The notes under the pieces are model-generated. The model worked only from the letters and a program-made list of their open reading frames with translations. It was not told the origin of the DNA and searched no databases. A stretch of 64,000 nucleotides of DNA from Bryoerythrophyllum caledonicum (lineage: Eukaryota > Streptophyta > Bryopsida > Pottiales > Pottiaceae). Made by a program: the position numbers and the translations under genes. Where the stretch lies: NCBI GenBank assembly GCA_963971425.1, contig OZ020520.1:28303535-28367534 (forward strand), in the 5' to 3' direction. Of the stretch, positions 1 through 12,095 are shown piece after piece; within the stretch, counting starts at the first letter, position 1, and every line of letters starts with the position of its first letter.

Positions 1-462
1 TATCACTAACATGTATTTTCTTAAGTAACCAAGCAACTCCACGAACTGAACGTGTTCATTCATGACGTTTCTATTTTTGGAAGTTGGTGAATCATCACTT
101 ATTTGGATAGGTCTTATCTACCCAGATCTTGCAATATCCTGCTGACATCATTTGTATGATGTAATTTACAAACCCAAACATCACAAGGTGTGGACTGTGA
201 GAATGCATGTCAGGTTACAAGACATATTGCCGGGGACTGTACATCGCTGCGTACTTTCTTCTGCACTCAGGCATTAGCAGCATCTCGAACAGGATCCGAA
301 GAAACCGCCCGGTTGCTACTCCGCTTTGTGGTGTCACCATCATGATTACTGCCGCTTTTTTCCACTTGGACATAGCAAGCGCTCCATGATACTAGGAAAA
401 TCCATACGAGCTCACCACTACAAGCGAAGGAACGGGAATGTGCATAAAAACGCAAAGCATTC

Positions 463-1534
463 TCACCTTGAATGTGCACCAGTAGTAGCACCCGAGCTGG
501 AAGAGTTCCTACTCAACCCAGACGCTCCCCTAGAGGTGGACGGCTGTGCATCTTCCCTCTCCTTCGCCTTTTTTGAGGCCACCGTTCCCACTTGTAGTAG
601 TGGCAACACACCAAAGGTCATCTCGTAGTCTTCTCTCTGCCGCCATGGCAGCAGCTTGTAAAGGACTCGGCTTGCTCTCATCATTTCACTATCTCCACCC
701 AAGCGCCTTGGACCACTCAGCATGAAGGACGCTGCCTTGGCACGTTTCTCAGCTGCTGCAAGCGCTACTGCGCGCAACTTCGTTAGAGGTGGATTGTGAG
801 TACAACCTCCAAGTTTTTGGCCTCTAGAATCAAATCCTTGGTCTGGTCCTGATATGCCTTTCGCCATGATCCTAACTCTCTCGACCTCCATCCATGTTCA
901 ATCCCACTAACCTTGGATTGCTAGGGCTGCATATTCACAAAAAAAATTGTCATTATTAAATCACCAAGCCATTCGTTCCCCCTCGAAAAAAAATCTTGTC
1001 CATCGTGCCTACACTAGACTATCAGTTAGTAGCATAAAATCAGGGCTTCTTTCTCAATGTTCAACATAGTCAGCTTCTTACCGGACTAGGGTTGCAAAAT
1101 TAAACCTAGCATCAAATCTCAGACAATCTGCGATAACTGAATACAATTTCTCACACCCATTACAGAACAGAGCGCTGTCAGTCGTAATCTTTCTCTTCCA
1201 AGACTAGTGATCCAATGTCCTTAAACTCAAGCTCATCCTTTCGCCATAAGCATTACTGACGTCTAACGCCAAACCATCGCACGTTCGGAGCTCAATCCCG
1301 ATAAACAACTTCTCCATCTCGACTCCTCCAAAACCAAAACCAAACACTAGGTCAGGTCACTCACCAAGACTCCAACAGCAACTTGACCTCCCATTTGCGC
1401 TTCCGCATGATCGACTGCACTTGCTTCGCCACCATCTCCAGCAACCTCCGCGCCTCATCGTCCCTCTCCTTCTTCAGGGTTTTAATCTCCCACACCTTGT
1501 CCAGGTCCCACGCGCGTATCGAAGATATCGGCAT
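463..1534 (-). pseudogene. WSS1A-like (WLM-domain) DNA-dependent metalloprotease, catalytic core lost
   Basis: Proteins of this family cleave DNA-protein crosslinks in the nucleus. Exon 1 (1365-1534) starts at the ATG whose product begins MPISSIRAWDLDKVWE and reads KTLKKERDDEARRLLEMV, matching the N-terminus of plant WSS1A; it ends at a GTGAGT donor. Exon 2 starts at 926 after TATGCAG and, spliced in phase, continues with CPSNPRLVGLNMDGG as the family does. The sequence then jumps to MAKGISGPDQGFDSRG and the two downstream short motifs (QKLGG, RRLGGDSEM). About 60 codons that should carry the zinc-binding HExxH are absent. There is a one-base frame change just before this junction, and another near 660, after which AAAMAAERRLRDDLWC is read in a second frame. 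No C-terminal zinc finger was found. Family identity is confident from memory; inactivity follows from the missing active site. Confidence 0.8.
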
Positions 1535-1997
1535 CTTCGCTCCTCTCTCCACTGAACCCTAACCAAAGCTTCAAACTCACGCCTCCAGAATGATCCAATT
1601 TTACAACTTTTTCAACTCCACCTGGCCTTTAATCAATCCCTCTCCAAGCATCCTATTCCCAAGCCCTAACCAAAAACTTCACAAACCTCTTAACTCTAGA
1701 ATTAAACTCCGAATTAAAACCACAAGACAATCCAACTTGACGGCCATCTCAAAGGAACTTCAAATTCACCTCGAAGCATTTCTCCAGCTCTCCTGACCTC
1801 CAAACATTCCATCACCAAACAGACTCCCATTTCCAAACGGTAACAAAAACTTCACTAACCTCCAAACTCTTCCATGTTAGGTACTCGCTGTCAACCGAAA
1901 CGAGCTAAGGAAGAAGTGCTCATGTTTGTCTGGTACTACCACAGAGAGCAACTTGAGCTGTGCTACAACACGTTGATAGAAACAAAAACTAAGTGAA
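1535..1997. other. spacer between two minus-strand genes
   Basis: A spacer of about 460 bases, 5' of the WSS1A-like remnant and 3' of the HET gene. I see nothing recognisable in it. It is CT- and AAC-rich, as expected of 5' leader or promoter sequence of the minus-strand pseudogene. Confidence 0.4.
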
Positions 1998-4737
1998 TTA
2001 AAGAACACACCATTGCTGATCCTCAACCCAGTCACCTACAAGAACATTGTTAATCCCTTTAAGCGGTTCAAGTTTAGCAGCTGTCACATGCCATATTCTC
2101 AGAAGTCCATTCTCACCTTTGCTGTCTAAAAGCCCTAGTATAGCTTGTGAGTGTAACATGCGTCTATATTTTTTACCTTTCTTTCTCAGACTCCTCAGGT
2201 TGGTACTCATATCAGAGTCCTCTGTATCATTTACCATCGTTACACTACTCGTCTTAGTTTTTGAAACAAGCCGTGGATCCAAGAGGCTTTGGCTGACAGA
2301 TTGATGGCCGCTGACGATGATTGCGTATTGCTTCGCCGAATCTGAATTACAACGCTTGGGGTTGAAATCTTTGGCAGGAAGTTGAAGTGTAATAGTATAG
2401 CCAACGGTGCAGTCATTACCCGGGATAACATTTATCATCACCTCCTCATTCCTCTTGAAATGTATCGGCTTTCCAGTTTCGAGTTTGATGCCTGAGAAGG
2501 TCACATGGAAGCCTATTGGGTAGTCTTTGTTCACGTGACCATACTCCTTACAGCCACCCTCAAAGACCCCAAGTTTTCCTACTTGACCGAGGAAAGATTT
2601 CGGCGCCCATCCATAACTGTCGTTCTGAAGGCGGGGCAAGTCGTTGAATAAAAAACGGCTCTCAATTCTCTCAACCAGACCCAGAAACCTTTGCATAAGC
2701 TCATATGCACTAGGCTTTACTTCAGCACCTCTCTCGTCTCTGTGCACAAGCTGTAGTGTTTTGACATCCATCCTATGCATCATCGTGGCCATGCAGATTG
2801 TCTCATCCTTCTTGTGGGTTGTTCTGCGGGTCATGACCGCACGTACCAAGGGTATAAAAGCCAAATGTGGCGAAGCATTCTCGTCTTTCAATACGTGTAG
2901 ACCATTCACAAGCATGGGGATCAGAGTCAATATTCTGTCCACGCTGCTTCTATAGAATGTTGGCATGAGTACAACACTTTCTACCTCTATCTTTTCCTGA
3001 GTGTAAATCTCTTGTATCGTCTGCTGTACATCTTTTAACGAAAAGAAGAGGTTCGATGCTAGCGCACCTTTTTGAAGTGTCCAGAGTCGATTCTGCCAGC
3101 TGCACAAATAAAGTCTTACCGCTTTTTCAAAGTTGCTAGTTCCTAGCGCAACTTTTTTGAGCCAATTGTTGAGGACAAGGACTTGATGGGCACTCCTATA
3201 AATGCGCAACAATTGAGAGATAGTCTGCTTGCGATAAGGCTTGATGGTTTCTCCATCTGGGAGGCAAAGAGTGTCCATCCAAAATCCCACAGGTAGTCTC
3301 TTCGAGTCATCTTCTTTTGATTTACGGCCCATCTCAGAATCACAAACACCAACTTCCTCCTCTCCAACTGTAGAGTAAAGATTCATCATTAAACCTTAAA
3401 TACGGGTGAGTTGACATGCACGGAGATCATTCTTGTTCAGGTTGCCCATCCCATTCCTCCATCTATTGGAATCTAAAAGTTAGAACCCTTAGCCTCTGAC
3501 ATAACATACAAAGTTACAAACAAGCACTCGTCATATCTACCTGTACATATGTAGAGCTGTAACCTTCTATATGAAGCAAAGCACCTGAACTTTGTTGCAC
3601 TACAGAGCTGATCCACAAAAAAAGTGAAATGCTTTGCTTGCATGATCAGAGTCCAAAACTAACATGAAATCGGAGCGCAGAAAGAAATGCATGATTCAGC
3701 TGAAGGACCTCAAAGCTCTTTGTTAGGAGAGCAACTTACACATGTGAAATCGCCAAGTAGTTCGACTTCCCATCAAACTCGATTACACAAATCTCTTTCC
3801 CATCCCAATTTACAAGTGGAATCCCATCATGTTGAATAATTTCGATGACCCTCTTGACGTTGACCTCCATTTCACAACAAGTACAGTCTGGTACATCATG
3901 CTTTGTTTCATATTCTCTTGTGTTAATATCCTTAGCAACACATGCCCGCTCCGTACAGTTGTCATGATTTTCATCACAACGAGGAGACTTCACAGAGCCA
4001 ACATAGTACAAAACATCGATGTCCATCTCTCTCACAAAATTGGCACACTCAGCTTTGCACCAGCCTCTCATCAGAATGCGCTCGCTCAAGATGTGACTAT
4101 ATCCCACCTTTTCAAAACGAAAGTCCTTAGGACCATAAATCCGACGCGCAGCCTGTTGGAGGGTATGAGCCAAAGCCATGATTAACAACCAAATCTTACA
4201 AGATACTGAGAGAGAAGGAAAACCGATCTCAGTGCAATATAAATGAACATATTTCTGAACAAGATAGATCATAGATTTGATTCGTCTTCTACGTTCAGAA
4301 TAATTTTCCCTTAACTCCAAACGAGTCTCCAACTCGCCCTTCTCAAACAATTCGGAGACGTTTGTAAGGTCAGACTCAATATCCCTCCATCGTTGTATAA
4401 ACGATGGTAGCATTTTAGTTGTCAAATTTTCTCCTTGACAAAAGTCGAGTGACTTAACCCTAATACCAACAACTTTGAACACCTCGATCAAGCACCCAAA
4501 AAGTAGCCAGGATTGGAAAAAGGCCTCACCACCTGTCTGCTTGTCAGAATTCAAAGATTCACGTAATGTGCGCTTAGTCCAACCGTTGCACAAGGGGAAT
4601 TCAAAAAAATCTCCACCATCGTAATCCTTAGTGCAGACGTAAGGGACATGGATTGGGAAATTAAACCCTACAGGAGTTGGCCAATGTTCCATAGGGTGTC
4701 CAAATAAAAATTGAGCTTTCAGCCGCTCATCCAACTT
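1998..4737 (-). CDS. HET-domain protein (one in-frame stop; possible pseudogene)
   Basis: HET domains are known from fungal heterokaryon incompatibility, where they trigger cell death; related proteins of unknown role occur in non-seed plants. The first visible exon (3740-4737) begins after a pyrimidine-rich acceptor ending CTCAG and ends at a GTGTAAGT donor. The 277-base intron ends CAATAG. Splicing joins the end of YLAISHV to WRNGMGNLNKNDLRACQLTRI in phase, the HET signature. The second exon carries FWMDTLCLPDG, IYRSAHQVLVL, a WTLQKGAL segment, and ends GDWVEDQQWCVL, about 820 codons in all. The only defect seen is TAA at 3396-3398 inside the conserved block, where glutamine (CAA) would fit. 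It could be a true mutation or a base-call error. The initiating exon upstream of 4737 was not identified. A fungal contaminant is unlikely given the plant neighbours. Confidence 0.75.
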
Positions 4738-5433
4738 CTGAGTAAAACAAGACAAAAGAAACCTTATGGAGTAGGAGATCGATTAGCAGAAAACTCAACC
4801 CCAATGAAGAAGGCAAAGAGAGAGAGAATCATAACCCATCGCCAGGGTTTCCAGCGCAGCAGATCCTAGGGTTTCGAGTAATGCGTCACTTCGAGGACTT
4901 TTCCAATTTTTTCTAAGTCACGGATCATGGCCTTGTTGCGCGCTGTCAAGCTTCACCATCACGTAGCTCCTCTCCGTCACCTGTAGAAACACACAAGCAC
5001 GCGCATCTCTGAACGTTCAGATAAGAAGAACAAAAAAACCTCTTTTCTGTTGCGTCCCCACATTGTACGACAGATTGTAGGAATCCCCTCGACCCAGGAA
5101 CCCTAAACCCAAAACGTAGGCTATCCATGGTTCATGGTAGGCAACCGTCTGCCCATTTGTTCCATCATCTGCTCATTTTTCTCCGTCATCTGCCCGATTT
5201 CTTTCATCCTCTGCCCGATTTATTTTCATTCATTGCGGCAGGGTTGTTTAGTCGCGGCAGTCTGCGGCATCCACATTCGTGATGTCCCACACAACGTGAG
5301 TTGTAGTTGCCAGCATGCATTCGGCTTTGATATGACGCTTGGGCTTGGAAGATACCCTCTCGTCAAATTTAGCCTTTAAAACATTTTGTACAACTGAAAC
5401 TGACTCCAAGCGAAGCCCGGTGACTACAGTCAA
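4738..5433. other. upstream flank of the HET gene
   Basis: This stretch should contain the 5' exon and promoter of the minus-strand HET gene. Several short ATG-started minus-strand frames exist (near 4827-4846), but none splices obviously to the acceptor at 4738-4740. From about 5130 onward the composition turns CG-rich and repeats short words such as GACTCCAAGCG, which suggests the start of transposon-derived sequence. Confidence 0.35.
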
Positions 5434-5439
5434 TCCAGG

Positions 5440-5480
5440 TTCGCGGTGTCAGGGCCCGGTTTTAGGCCTGACACCGCGAA
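5440..5480. repeat. 14-bp inverted repeat (hairpin) at the left edge of the MULE region
   Basis: Arms at 5440-5453 and 5467-5480 pair perfectly over 14 bp (TTCGCGGTGTCAGG with its complement) around a 13-base loop. It lies about 360 bp before the first transposon reading frame. It may mark or lie near the left end of the Mutator-like element; no target-site duplication was found there. Confidence 0.6.
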
Positions 5481-5800
5481 GTGTGGCCCTTCTTCCCAAG
5501 CGCCTTTTCGACTCCAAGCGCCCTTCTTCCCACGATAACGTTCACTTTCGCCCTCATTTTTTTTCGCACTGCCCGTATTCCTTATCGACATTCTCGCCGA
5601 TAGCCCCTTCTCCCCCCGCCTTCTTCAGATCACCGAAAGCCCCTTCTCGCCCCGCCACGTGTACTCCAGAATGACCCGTCCTTCTCGGCGGCTGCGGCGC
5701 AAAGTGTCATCCACATTGTTTGCGTTTGGCGCCGTCTTTCGCTCGATCTATTGTGCCGTGTAGTACCCTGCCGGAAGGGGAGTGCTTGTCTCCGCGTGAA

Positions 5801-6319
5801 TGGAGTTCCTCGATCTCAATCTCCCCATACAGGACAAGCCAAATGGGAATTCTGGCAAGACAACGCCACCAAGCGTTGCCGATAACGGGGCAGCAGGGAG
5901 GAAATGGAGGCGTCAAGGGAGAAAGATACCGGCTGGCATCCGAGAAGGGGGTGGAGGACCTTGATGCCGCGTTCCGGGAAGGCCCGCATGCAGACTACCT
6001 GAGAAAACACGGTGACAAGGTTCTTCCGATGCGCGATTCATTACAGAACCCTCGTCTAGGAATTTTGATATGGAAATGTCTTAGGTGGAATATGGAGGCC
6101 GAGAATGATACGAGGTTTGTAGAGGATCCGCAATCATCGAAGAGGAAGCAGTCCAAGCTTATCGCCTACATTCCCTGGGATATAATCTTGGATTTCGTAG
6201 AAGGTGAGCAGTCTGGCCGAAAGGATGTAGAGACTACCTTCATCCGCGACAAGAACAACCCCACAAACGTCGGCGAGAAGACGCACTATCGGTGGAATTG
6301 CCACATCGAGTACCAGCGG
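5801..6319 (+). pseudogene. N-terminal exon of the MULE transposase gene
   Basis: An ATG near 5801 opens a frame beginning MEFLDLNLPIQDKPNG that ends at a TGA near 5960. A second frame then continues with VEDLDAAFREGPHADYLRKHG and YIPWDIILDFVEG to HYRWNCHIEYQ, ending at a good donor (CAGCG|GTAAGTG at 6319). The change of frame suggests one frameshift. The segment precedes the transposase core and probably is its DNA-binding N-terminus. No standard domain is recognised in it. Confidence 0.5.
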
Positions 6320-6595
6320 TAAGTGAATCTTGACCTCTAATATCACGATTTGCACGGTAGATCTGCTTGTCGGCTGTGCCGTAATATCTCTTCAGTACTG
6401 CATGTATCTCTAATGGTCATAGCCGATAAGTAGATGGCGTTGTCAATATGGTCCCGAAGACAACAGGGACAAGATCCAAGCTATCACGCCCAAAATGACA
6501 CCAATGCCATCGAAATACAATCACAAAGGGAAAAAACTTACTTTCGGCGCTAGCCAGAAAGGCCCTCGTGCCACCGATGCGAAAGAGGGGGGTCT

Positions 6596-8813
6596 ATGAA
6601 AGTGGGCTGCCAATGTCGATTCTACGTAAAGAGGTATTATTTTCTCCTATGTATCGCCGAGATAGGGTACTTTTGCTCAGAACATGTTGACACACAAGGC
6701 CTCATCGTCCACGATAAGGACAATGTACAGAGGGGAAAGCTCCGCTTTCGGAAGTACATGTCAGAGGAAGTAAGGCTTTGGATTCTCGGGCAATTTGAGG
6801 AGCAAGTTCCGATGGCAGCTATAATACAGAAGCACTAGAAGCTGGTACTGAAGGCATGCAATGAGGGCACTCTTACGCCTTCTCGAGATTGTTTCCTTAG
6901 CATGGAGGACATCCGCAACGTATGCGGAGTCCGTACGCAGGAACTATACAAGAAACACGACAACGACGCTGAGAGTGTGAGAATGTGGGTAAGAGAAAAC
7001 CGAGGTACGGTTTCTTACTTCCAAGACCCGGGCAGCAAGGTTGACGGAGTACTGAATGCCGATAACGTACCTTTCGAAATTGGGATTCAAACCCCATTTC
7101 AGACGCACATGATGCTGAAATATAGTTACGAAAACATTATTGCTATAGACGGGAGATTCGCAACGAACAACAAAAAGATACACATACATATACCGTGGTC
7201 CATGTAGGGTCCGTCTAGAAATTATGAGCACTCACTCCCATACCGCTTAATTTCTTGCTTGCGTGTCCAGTATCCGCTCTTCACGATGATGGTATTCGAC
7301 GAGTGGAGAAACGGGGTTCCAGTGGCTTTCGTAATCACTGCCAAATCCAAACAAACAGATCTCGTGCCTTGGATGCGTGCTCTGAAGTAGAAGTTGGTGC
7401 AGATAAGGCTGGACTGGAGACCCACTACCTTTGTACTTGACGACGCCGATAATGAGATCAACTCTCTTCGGTAAGCAATTTAGTATTCTTACGTTATTGG
7501 GTGATGGGCCTTCGGCGAGTTGTACTTATCGGCTCGTTGGATTATCGCAGGGAGGTTTGGCCGCACTTGCATCTATTTCTATGACTCTGGCATGTTCGTC
7601 GAGCGTGGCAGAAGAATGCATGTGCTAAGTTGAAAGACATGGAGACGAGGGCCGGAGCCTTGCGAATTGTGGGTTCACTTCTGTACGTATCGGAGACACC
7701 AAGTGACTTCCAAGACCCTTCGACGAGAGCTCCCGGCGATAAGGTGTGGAATTTGGTAGAGTGGGTGTAGTACGTCTACGGCGAAGCTAAGGCTCTCTTG
7801 CCAGCCGCTGATGCATACTGGAAGTACTTCGACAAGGAATGGCTCTCGAAAATCAAAATGTGGGTTGTAGGAGATCGGAAAATCCCCCATGTTGGCCAGG
7901 ACACCACTGCAGCAATCGAATCATATCATTCTAACATGAAAGCAGTACTCCGGCAATCCAAAAGGAAGCTATTGGCCGAATGATGGACTGGCTTATTTAT
8001 GAGCTCATTGGAAATGTCATCGAGAAGTATGATTACAGTCATTGGTGTAAGATGAACGGTTTTATAAAGAACAAGAGGCAGCGGCATATCATGGTCAATG
8101 CAATCAACCAAGCAAATACAATTCCCGATAATGTGGTCACCTTGCCCGAGTGGTCGGGAGGTCCTACATACGTTAAATCCTCGAATAGGAGACACCTTAC
8201 GTATGCGGTATACAATCCATGCACCGAATGGGCCGTCTTCCAATGTGTTCATTCCGAGAAAGGTAACATCTGTAAGCACCAAGTTAAGGTCCTGAAAATG
8301 ACAAGACCTGACCTGGCGGAGGGAAAAATTGCTAGATATCTGGGCTCCCTTTGTGGCACAATCCAAGGTGGAATGACGAATCTCCTCCGCCAAGACAATG
8401 GTCGACACCCGAATACATAGGGCTTCCCCGATAATGATGTCCCCTCTGATATCGAAACCGGAGATGTGATCCTAGTGGCTACCAACCATCGAGAATTAGG
8501 CGAGACATGGGTATGCGACTTTGATCGTATGCATCAGCTTGTCCTGAAAATACTCGACAAGGCTTATCGGCAATTGTTGCAGGCAAGGCACTTGGATGCA
8601 GCTTTGGGCAACACCGACGCCACCCTCTCAAGGTTGGAGGCTGAAATCGAAGCCGGAATGCTTCATCGACTCCAGGAGATAGGTGCACCGCTCCCCACAA
8701 ATGAAGACGGTCTTGGAATGAGGCTCCAAAGGTTGCATGACTTCTTGGATTCCAGAGGTTTTCGGGTGAGATCCGTTCCAGCTTGCGAAAGACTAACTCA
8801 AGAAACGACTTAG
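6596..8813 (+). pseudogene. MULE transposase core with SWIM zinc finger
   Basis: Catalyses cut-and-paste transposition. In order: a zinc-knuckle-like stretch (KVGCQCRFYVKRY) with EHVDTQGLIVHDKDN; IIAIDGRFATNN with the first catalytic Asp near 7157; in another frame FTMMVFDEWRNGVPVAFVI and PTTFVLDDADNEINSLR with the second Asp; a probable intron (donor GGTAAGC at 7467, acceptor ATCGCAG near 7553); then HVRRAWQKN and VGQDTTAAIESYHSNMK; then a SWIM-like finger (FQCVHSEKGNICKHQVKV) near 8250. A tail frame (8466-8813) reads ARHLDAALGNTDATLSRLEAE. There is a stop after IIQKH at 6836, another after IPWSM at 7205, one near 7770 and a frame break near 7980, so this copy is dead. The domain order fits plant MULEs. 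Confidence 0.75.
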
Positions 8814-9187
8814 GTTATCGGCTCCGATGTGGTTGAGTATAAAGGGCAGAGGATTTTAGCTAGTTGTTTGCGCCGATAACCATTAGTAATCTCCTGAAGG
8901 AATACTGCCCATAAGATGCTTTTAGATTAAGTTCCATGCATCTCCTGAAATTTCCAGTGAAGTGATATTTCTTTAGTTATGAAGTTAAAACTCAACATTC
9001 AATATAATTGGCAAAGACTAGATTTTAAGTTCCGCTTATAGGCCTGAAGTGGGTCTCAAATTCCGTTTGTGTACGCTATCAAAAAATTTGTCATTTACAA
9101 TGAATGAAATGTACAACATCGGCATCCTATTAATCTATACAAATTCCTGGAGTCTATCGGCTCTGTACAGCACCCCCCCCTTATCGC
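8814..9187. other. spacer between transposase and protease genes of the MULE
   Basis: An AT-rich spacer between convergent genes, the transposase on plus and the protease gene on minus. It contains a CCGATAA copy near 8870 and a C-run at 9173-9180. No gene is seen. Confidence 0.4.
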
Positions 9188-9556
9188 CTACTTCTTCGTC
9201 TTGGTGGTGCCCTTCGGTTTTTTCAATTTCTTCGCTCCTTCTCGCAAAATTGCCTTCTTCACCCTTCCTCGAGTCACTGGTGGGTTAGTGAGCACGTTAA
9301 AGCCCTGAAGTTCACGTTTCCCCATTGTCTCCGAAATACCGAGAATTGGGACTTCCTTCTTCTTCGCTGTCCCTGTACCGGCTTCTACGAAAACAATGTC
9401 CGGGCTTTTGCTTCCAAACTCCACCGTATCTTGTCCACATAGATTGAGAGCATCGTGGAACGGAAGCGGTGCAACAATCTCCGTGTACAGTGCTTGCATG
9501 AACCATCGGTATGCCTTCTTCCCGTTCCAATCCAAATATTTTGACCCCATTGTCAT
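9188..9556 (-). pseudogene. C-terminal exon of the MULE-borne Ulp1-like gene
   Basis: A minus-strand frame reads MGSKYLDWNGKKAYRWFMQAL and ends in a lysine-rich tail (RVKKAILREGAKKLKKPKG), plausible as a nuclear-targeting end. It lies 49 bases downstream of the protease frame (9605-10291) in the same direction. The two are probably exons or broken parts of one gene. It is not recognised as a known domain. Confidence 0.4.
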
Positions 9557-9604
9557 GGTCTTCTCCTCCGCCTCTTTATGCCCACCACGTGCGATAAGGT
9601 ACTG

Positions 9605-10291
9605 CTAGAAGCCCAAACATGCCATGAAACCACACTCCCAACTTTCTCGCTGATTTGACAGAGACAAGCTTATCGGCGATCGACTCTGCCATTCTCGCCA
9701 ACTTCGAGATCCAATCTTCACGCCCTTCGCGTTTGCCCATCCCATGTTGACAAGGAAGACAAAGTTGTCCACTTCCCGACCCTTGTGCATACCTTTTGCT
9801 GGGTCCAGGTGATACGTTCGCCTTTGCTCTAGAACGAAAACGCTCCAGAGACCTTTATCATGGTAAGGGACGATAAGGGTATTCGGCAACTTGGTGGTAG
9901 TACGAAACGAGCGGCTGAGATAGCTCACGATGTCATTGTAGTCCTTCTCTTCATCCGCTAGATAGCATTGCAACGTCGTTGATAACCAGTTGTGTGTGTC
10001 ATGATATTGGATTCGAACATGCTCCTTCGCACGGTAGACGACATGCCTAAGGAGGAAATCGAGAGATGTGCCTTCCATTTCCCGCTTGTCCTTTAGCACG
10101 CAATGCCAGTCCTGTAGTGCAAGCGAGACATCCACAGCTTCCCGAAGGTGTGGATCAAAAAACCTCATACCTCCAGTCAGGTCCTTCGGGTGAATAAAAC
10201 GAGGCCTGTAATTCATAAGAAAGGCGATGTTAGACAACAAGTGCCGATAAACAACAGGTGTCAGAGAACACGATAACATAGACGACGACAC
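9605..10291 (-). pseudogene. Ulp1-like (C48) cysteine protease domain carried by the MULE
   Basis: C48 proteases remove SUMO-like modifiers. The frame reads PNTLIVPYHDKGLWSVFVL, then TYHLDPAKGMH, and ends QRESWECGFMACLGF. This resembles the C48 layout: the HW...V.L strand, the Asp of L/YDP, then a Q..S.DCG-type catalytic cysteine block. The position where the histidine normally precedes Trp reads GLW, so the catalytic His may be lost or displaced (the YHD just before is an alternative). The frame is open for 228 codons. The association with a MULE transposase is typical of Kaonashi-type elements. The role in transposition is unknown. Confidence 0.6.
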
Positions 10292-10622
10292 TCACTTGAG
10301 TTTTAGGACCTCCAGAATAATACCGAAGTTCTTCTCTATCGTGGATGCGTCATGCTCCTCGGCTTCATAACAAAGCGAGGGCTCTTTCTCCCAAGACACA
10401 CAGTCTGACGTACATACTCCGCGATTCTCTACCAACATGCACGTACACGCCGCCTTCTGTCCTTCCCTTCCGTTTTGAAGACGCTCTTCAAGTCCAAGCT
10501 AAACCCAAATATTGGTCAAGCGAGATTCCTATGCTTCCTTGATAAAGCGCAATGCCAGTCTGATCTCCTCGGGGTCCATTTCCTTTAGAGCAGGGCTATC
10601 GGGCTCTGGCCAAGGAGCAAGC

Positions 10623-10991
10623 TTAACGGGTTCTGGCGGAGGAGGAGGGTTTATCAGGCTCTAGCAGAGGAGCAAGGTTATAGGGCTCTGGCGGAGGAAC
10701 ATGGTTATTGGGCTCAGAAATCAGAGCAGGGCTATGAGGATCTGGCGGAGGAGCACGTTGTACCGGTTTTGGCAGAGGAGCATGGTTATGGGGCTGTGGC
10801 GGGCTAGCAGGGTTATCGGGCACTGGCGGAGGAGCAGGGTTATTGGGCTCTGGCGGAGAAGCGTAATCGGACTCCGAAGAGGGAGGATTCTCGGGGGTTG
10901 GATGATTTTCCAAGGGTGCCACGGAAGGCTCCTCGGGAACAATCGGGGGACCGTCAGTAGAGTCCAGGTTTTCAATACCTTGACTCGACAA
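10623..10991 (-). pseudogene. proline-rich repeat region upstream of the Ulp1-like domain
   Basis: The minus-strand frame is built of about ten imperfect repeats of roughly 10-12 residues of the type PPPEPNNPAP, PPVPDNPASP and PKPVQRAPP. In DNA this is a minisatellite of units like GGAGCAGGGTTATNGGGC (about 10,600-10,870). It is likely a disordered linker N-terminal to the protease domain of the same transposon gene. No known domain is present. Confidence 0.5.
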
Positions 10992-12095
10992 AGGGAACGA
11001 TAGACGCTGGGTTGTATGCTATGTTCCGTCTCCCCCATACCTCCAAACACAACATGAAGACATGGGGTGTCGAATTGAGTTAGCCCCACCGGCGACTGTG
11101 AAGACTCCGTAATGCCGAGGATAGGGTCATTCATTGCTTGTGTCCACGAAAACTCTATGAGAGATGGGTTATCAGCGGGACTCACCGGTGACTTCACCAC
11201 TGTAGTAGCGGGCTCTTCCTGGAATCTATTGGGAACACCTCCCTGAAGTATTTCATCACTAGGCCCCTCTTTTGCTTCCTCCGTAACTTCGTCTAGCGAC
11301 TTATTGGAGAATCCTTCGTCGTCGTTACTCCTCGGGTACCGATTCTAGACACATAATTCATTTGAGGTTCCCTCGTCCATGTGAAGAAGGGCATTTGTAC
11401 CCTTGAGGTCCCTTGTTCGGATAGATGTCTCCCGCCAAATTTCGTCATGTGAAGTCACTAGATGCCCTTCTCGTCAATCCCACTCTGTCGTCACCAGACG
11501 CGACACAACGTTCTTGCAATCTGCCTCTGCAAGTTCTCTTTCGCGTGCCTAGGTAGGATCTATAGTGCCTCCAAAAGGCTTATCGTTTAGTCACAGGGAA
11601 ATAACGGAGATACTAAGAATGAGGAAGAAAACAGTTAGATGAATGACGGGGTTATCGGATAAATCTAACGTGGAACGAAGCCGGCATACATGAAGTCCAG
11701 ATCCTCCCTCGCCAAACAGTTCTCATCCAGGGTATCTCAGTGTTCGTAGGTACCCTTATCGGCAGCACATCACTGTCGAACGAAATCCTTTAGGTGACTC
11801 CTTGCTGTGTCCACGACAGTACGAGCATGGACCATTGCGATGTAGCGTAACACCGAATCTCGCCTGCCGTGCTTATTCTCGCGGAGCCGCGAGAACGCCT
11901 GCGATATTGGGAGGTGATGTTCAGATGCGTTCCTTCCGAAGAGGAAGGGATTCAGGACTTCGTACATTTGAGACGGCCCATCTCAATTTGTCTCTGGAAC
12001 GTCCACGTACATTGCAATGCTGGTAGGCCCGGGGATTACGCTAGGGTTGCACATATTCCGCCCCCTGAAAAACAACGGAGTCACGTCAGCCGATA
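10992..12095. other. MULE interior, no clear gene
   Basis: GC-balanced sequence with short frames in all phases and further TTATCGG copies (near 11,650 and 11,757). It probably belongs to upstream exons of the minus-strand transposon gene, but I could not fix exons or a domain. Confidence 0.3.
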
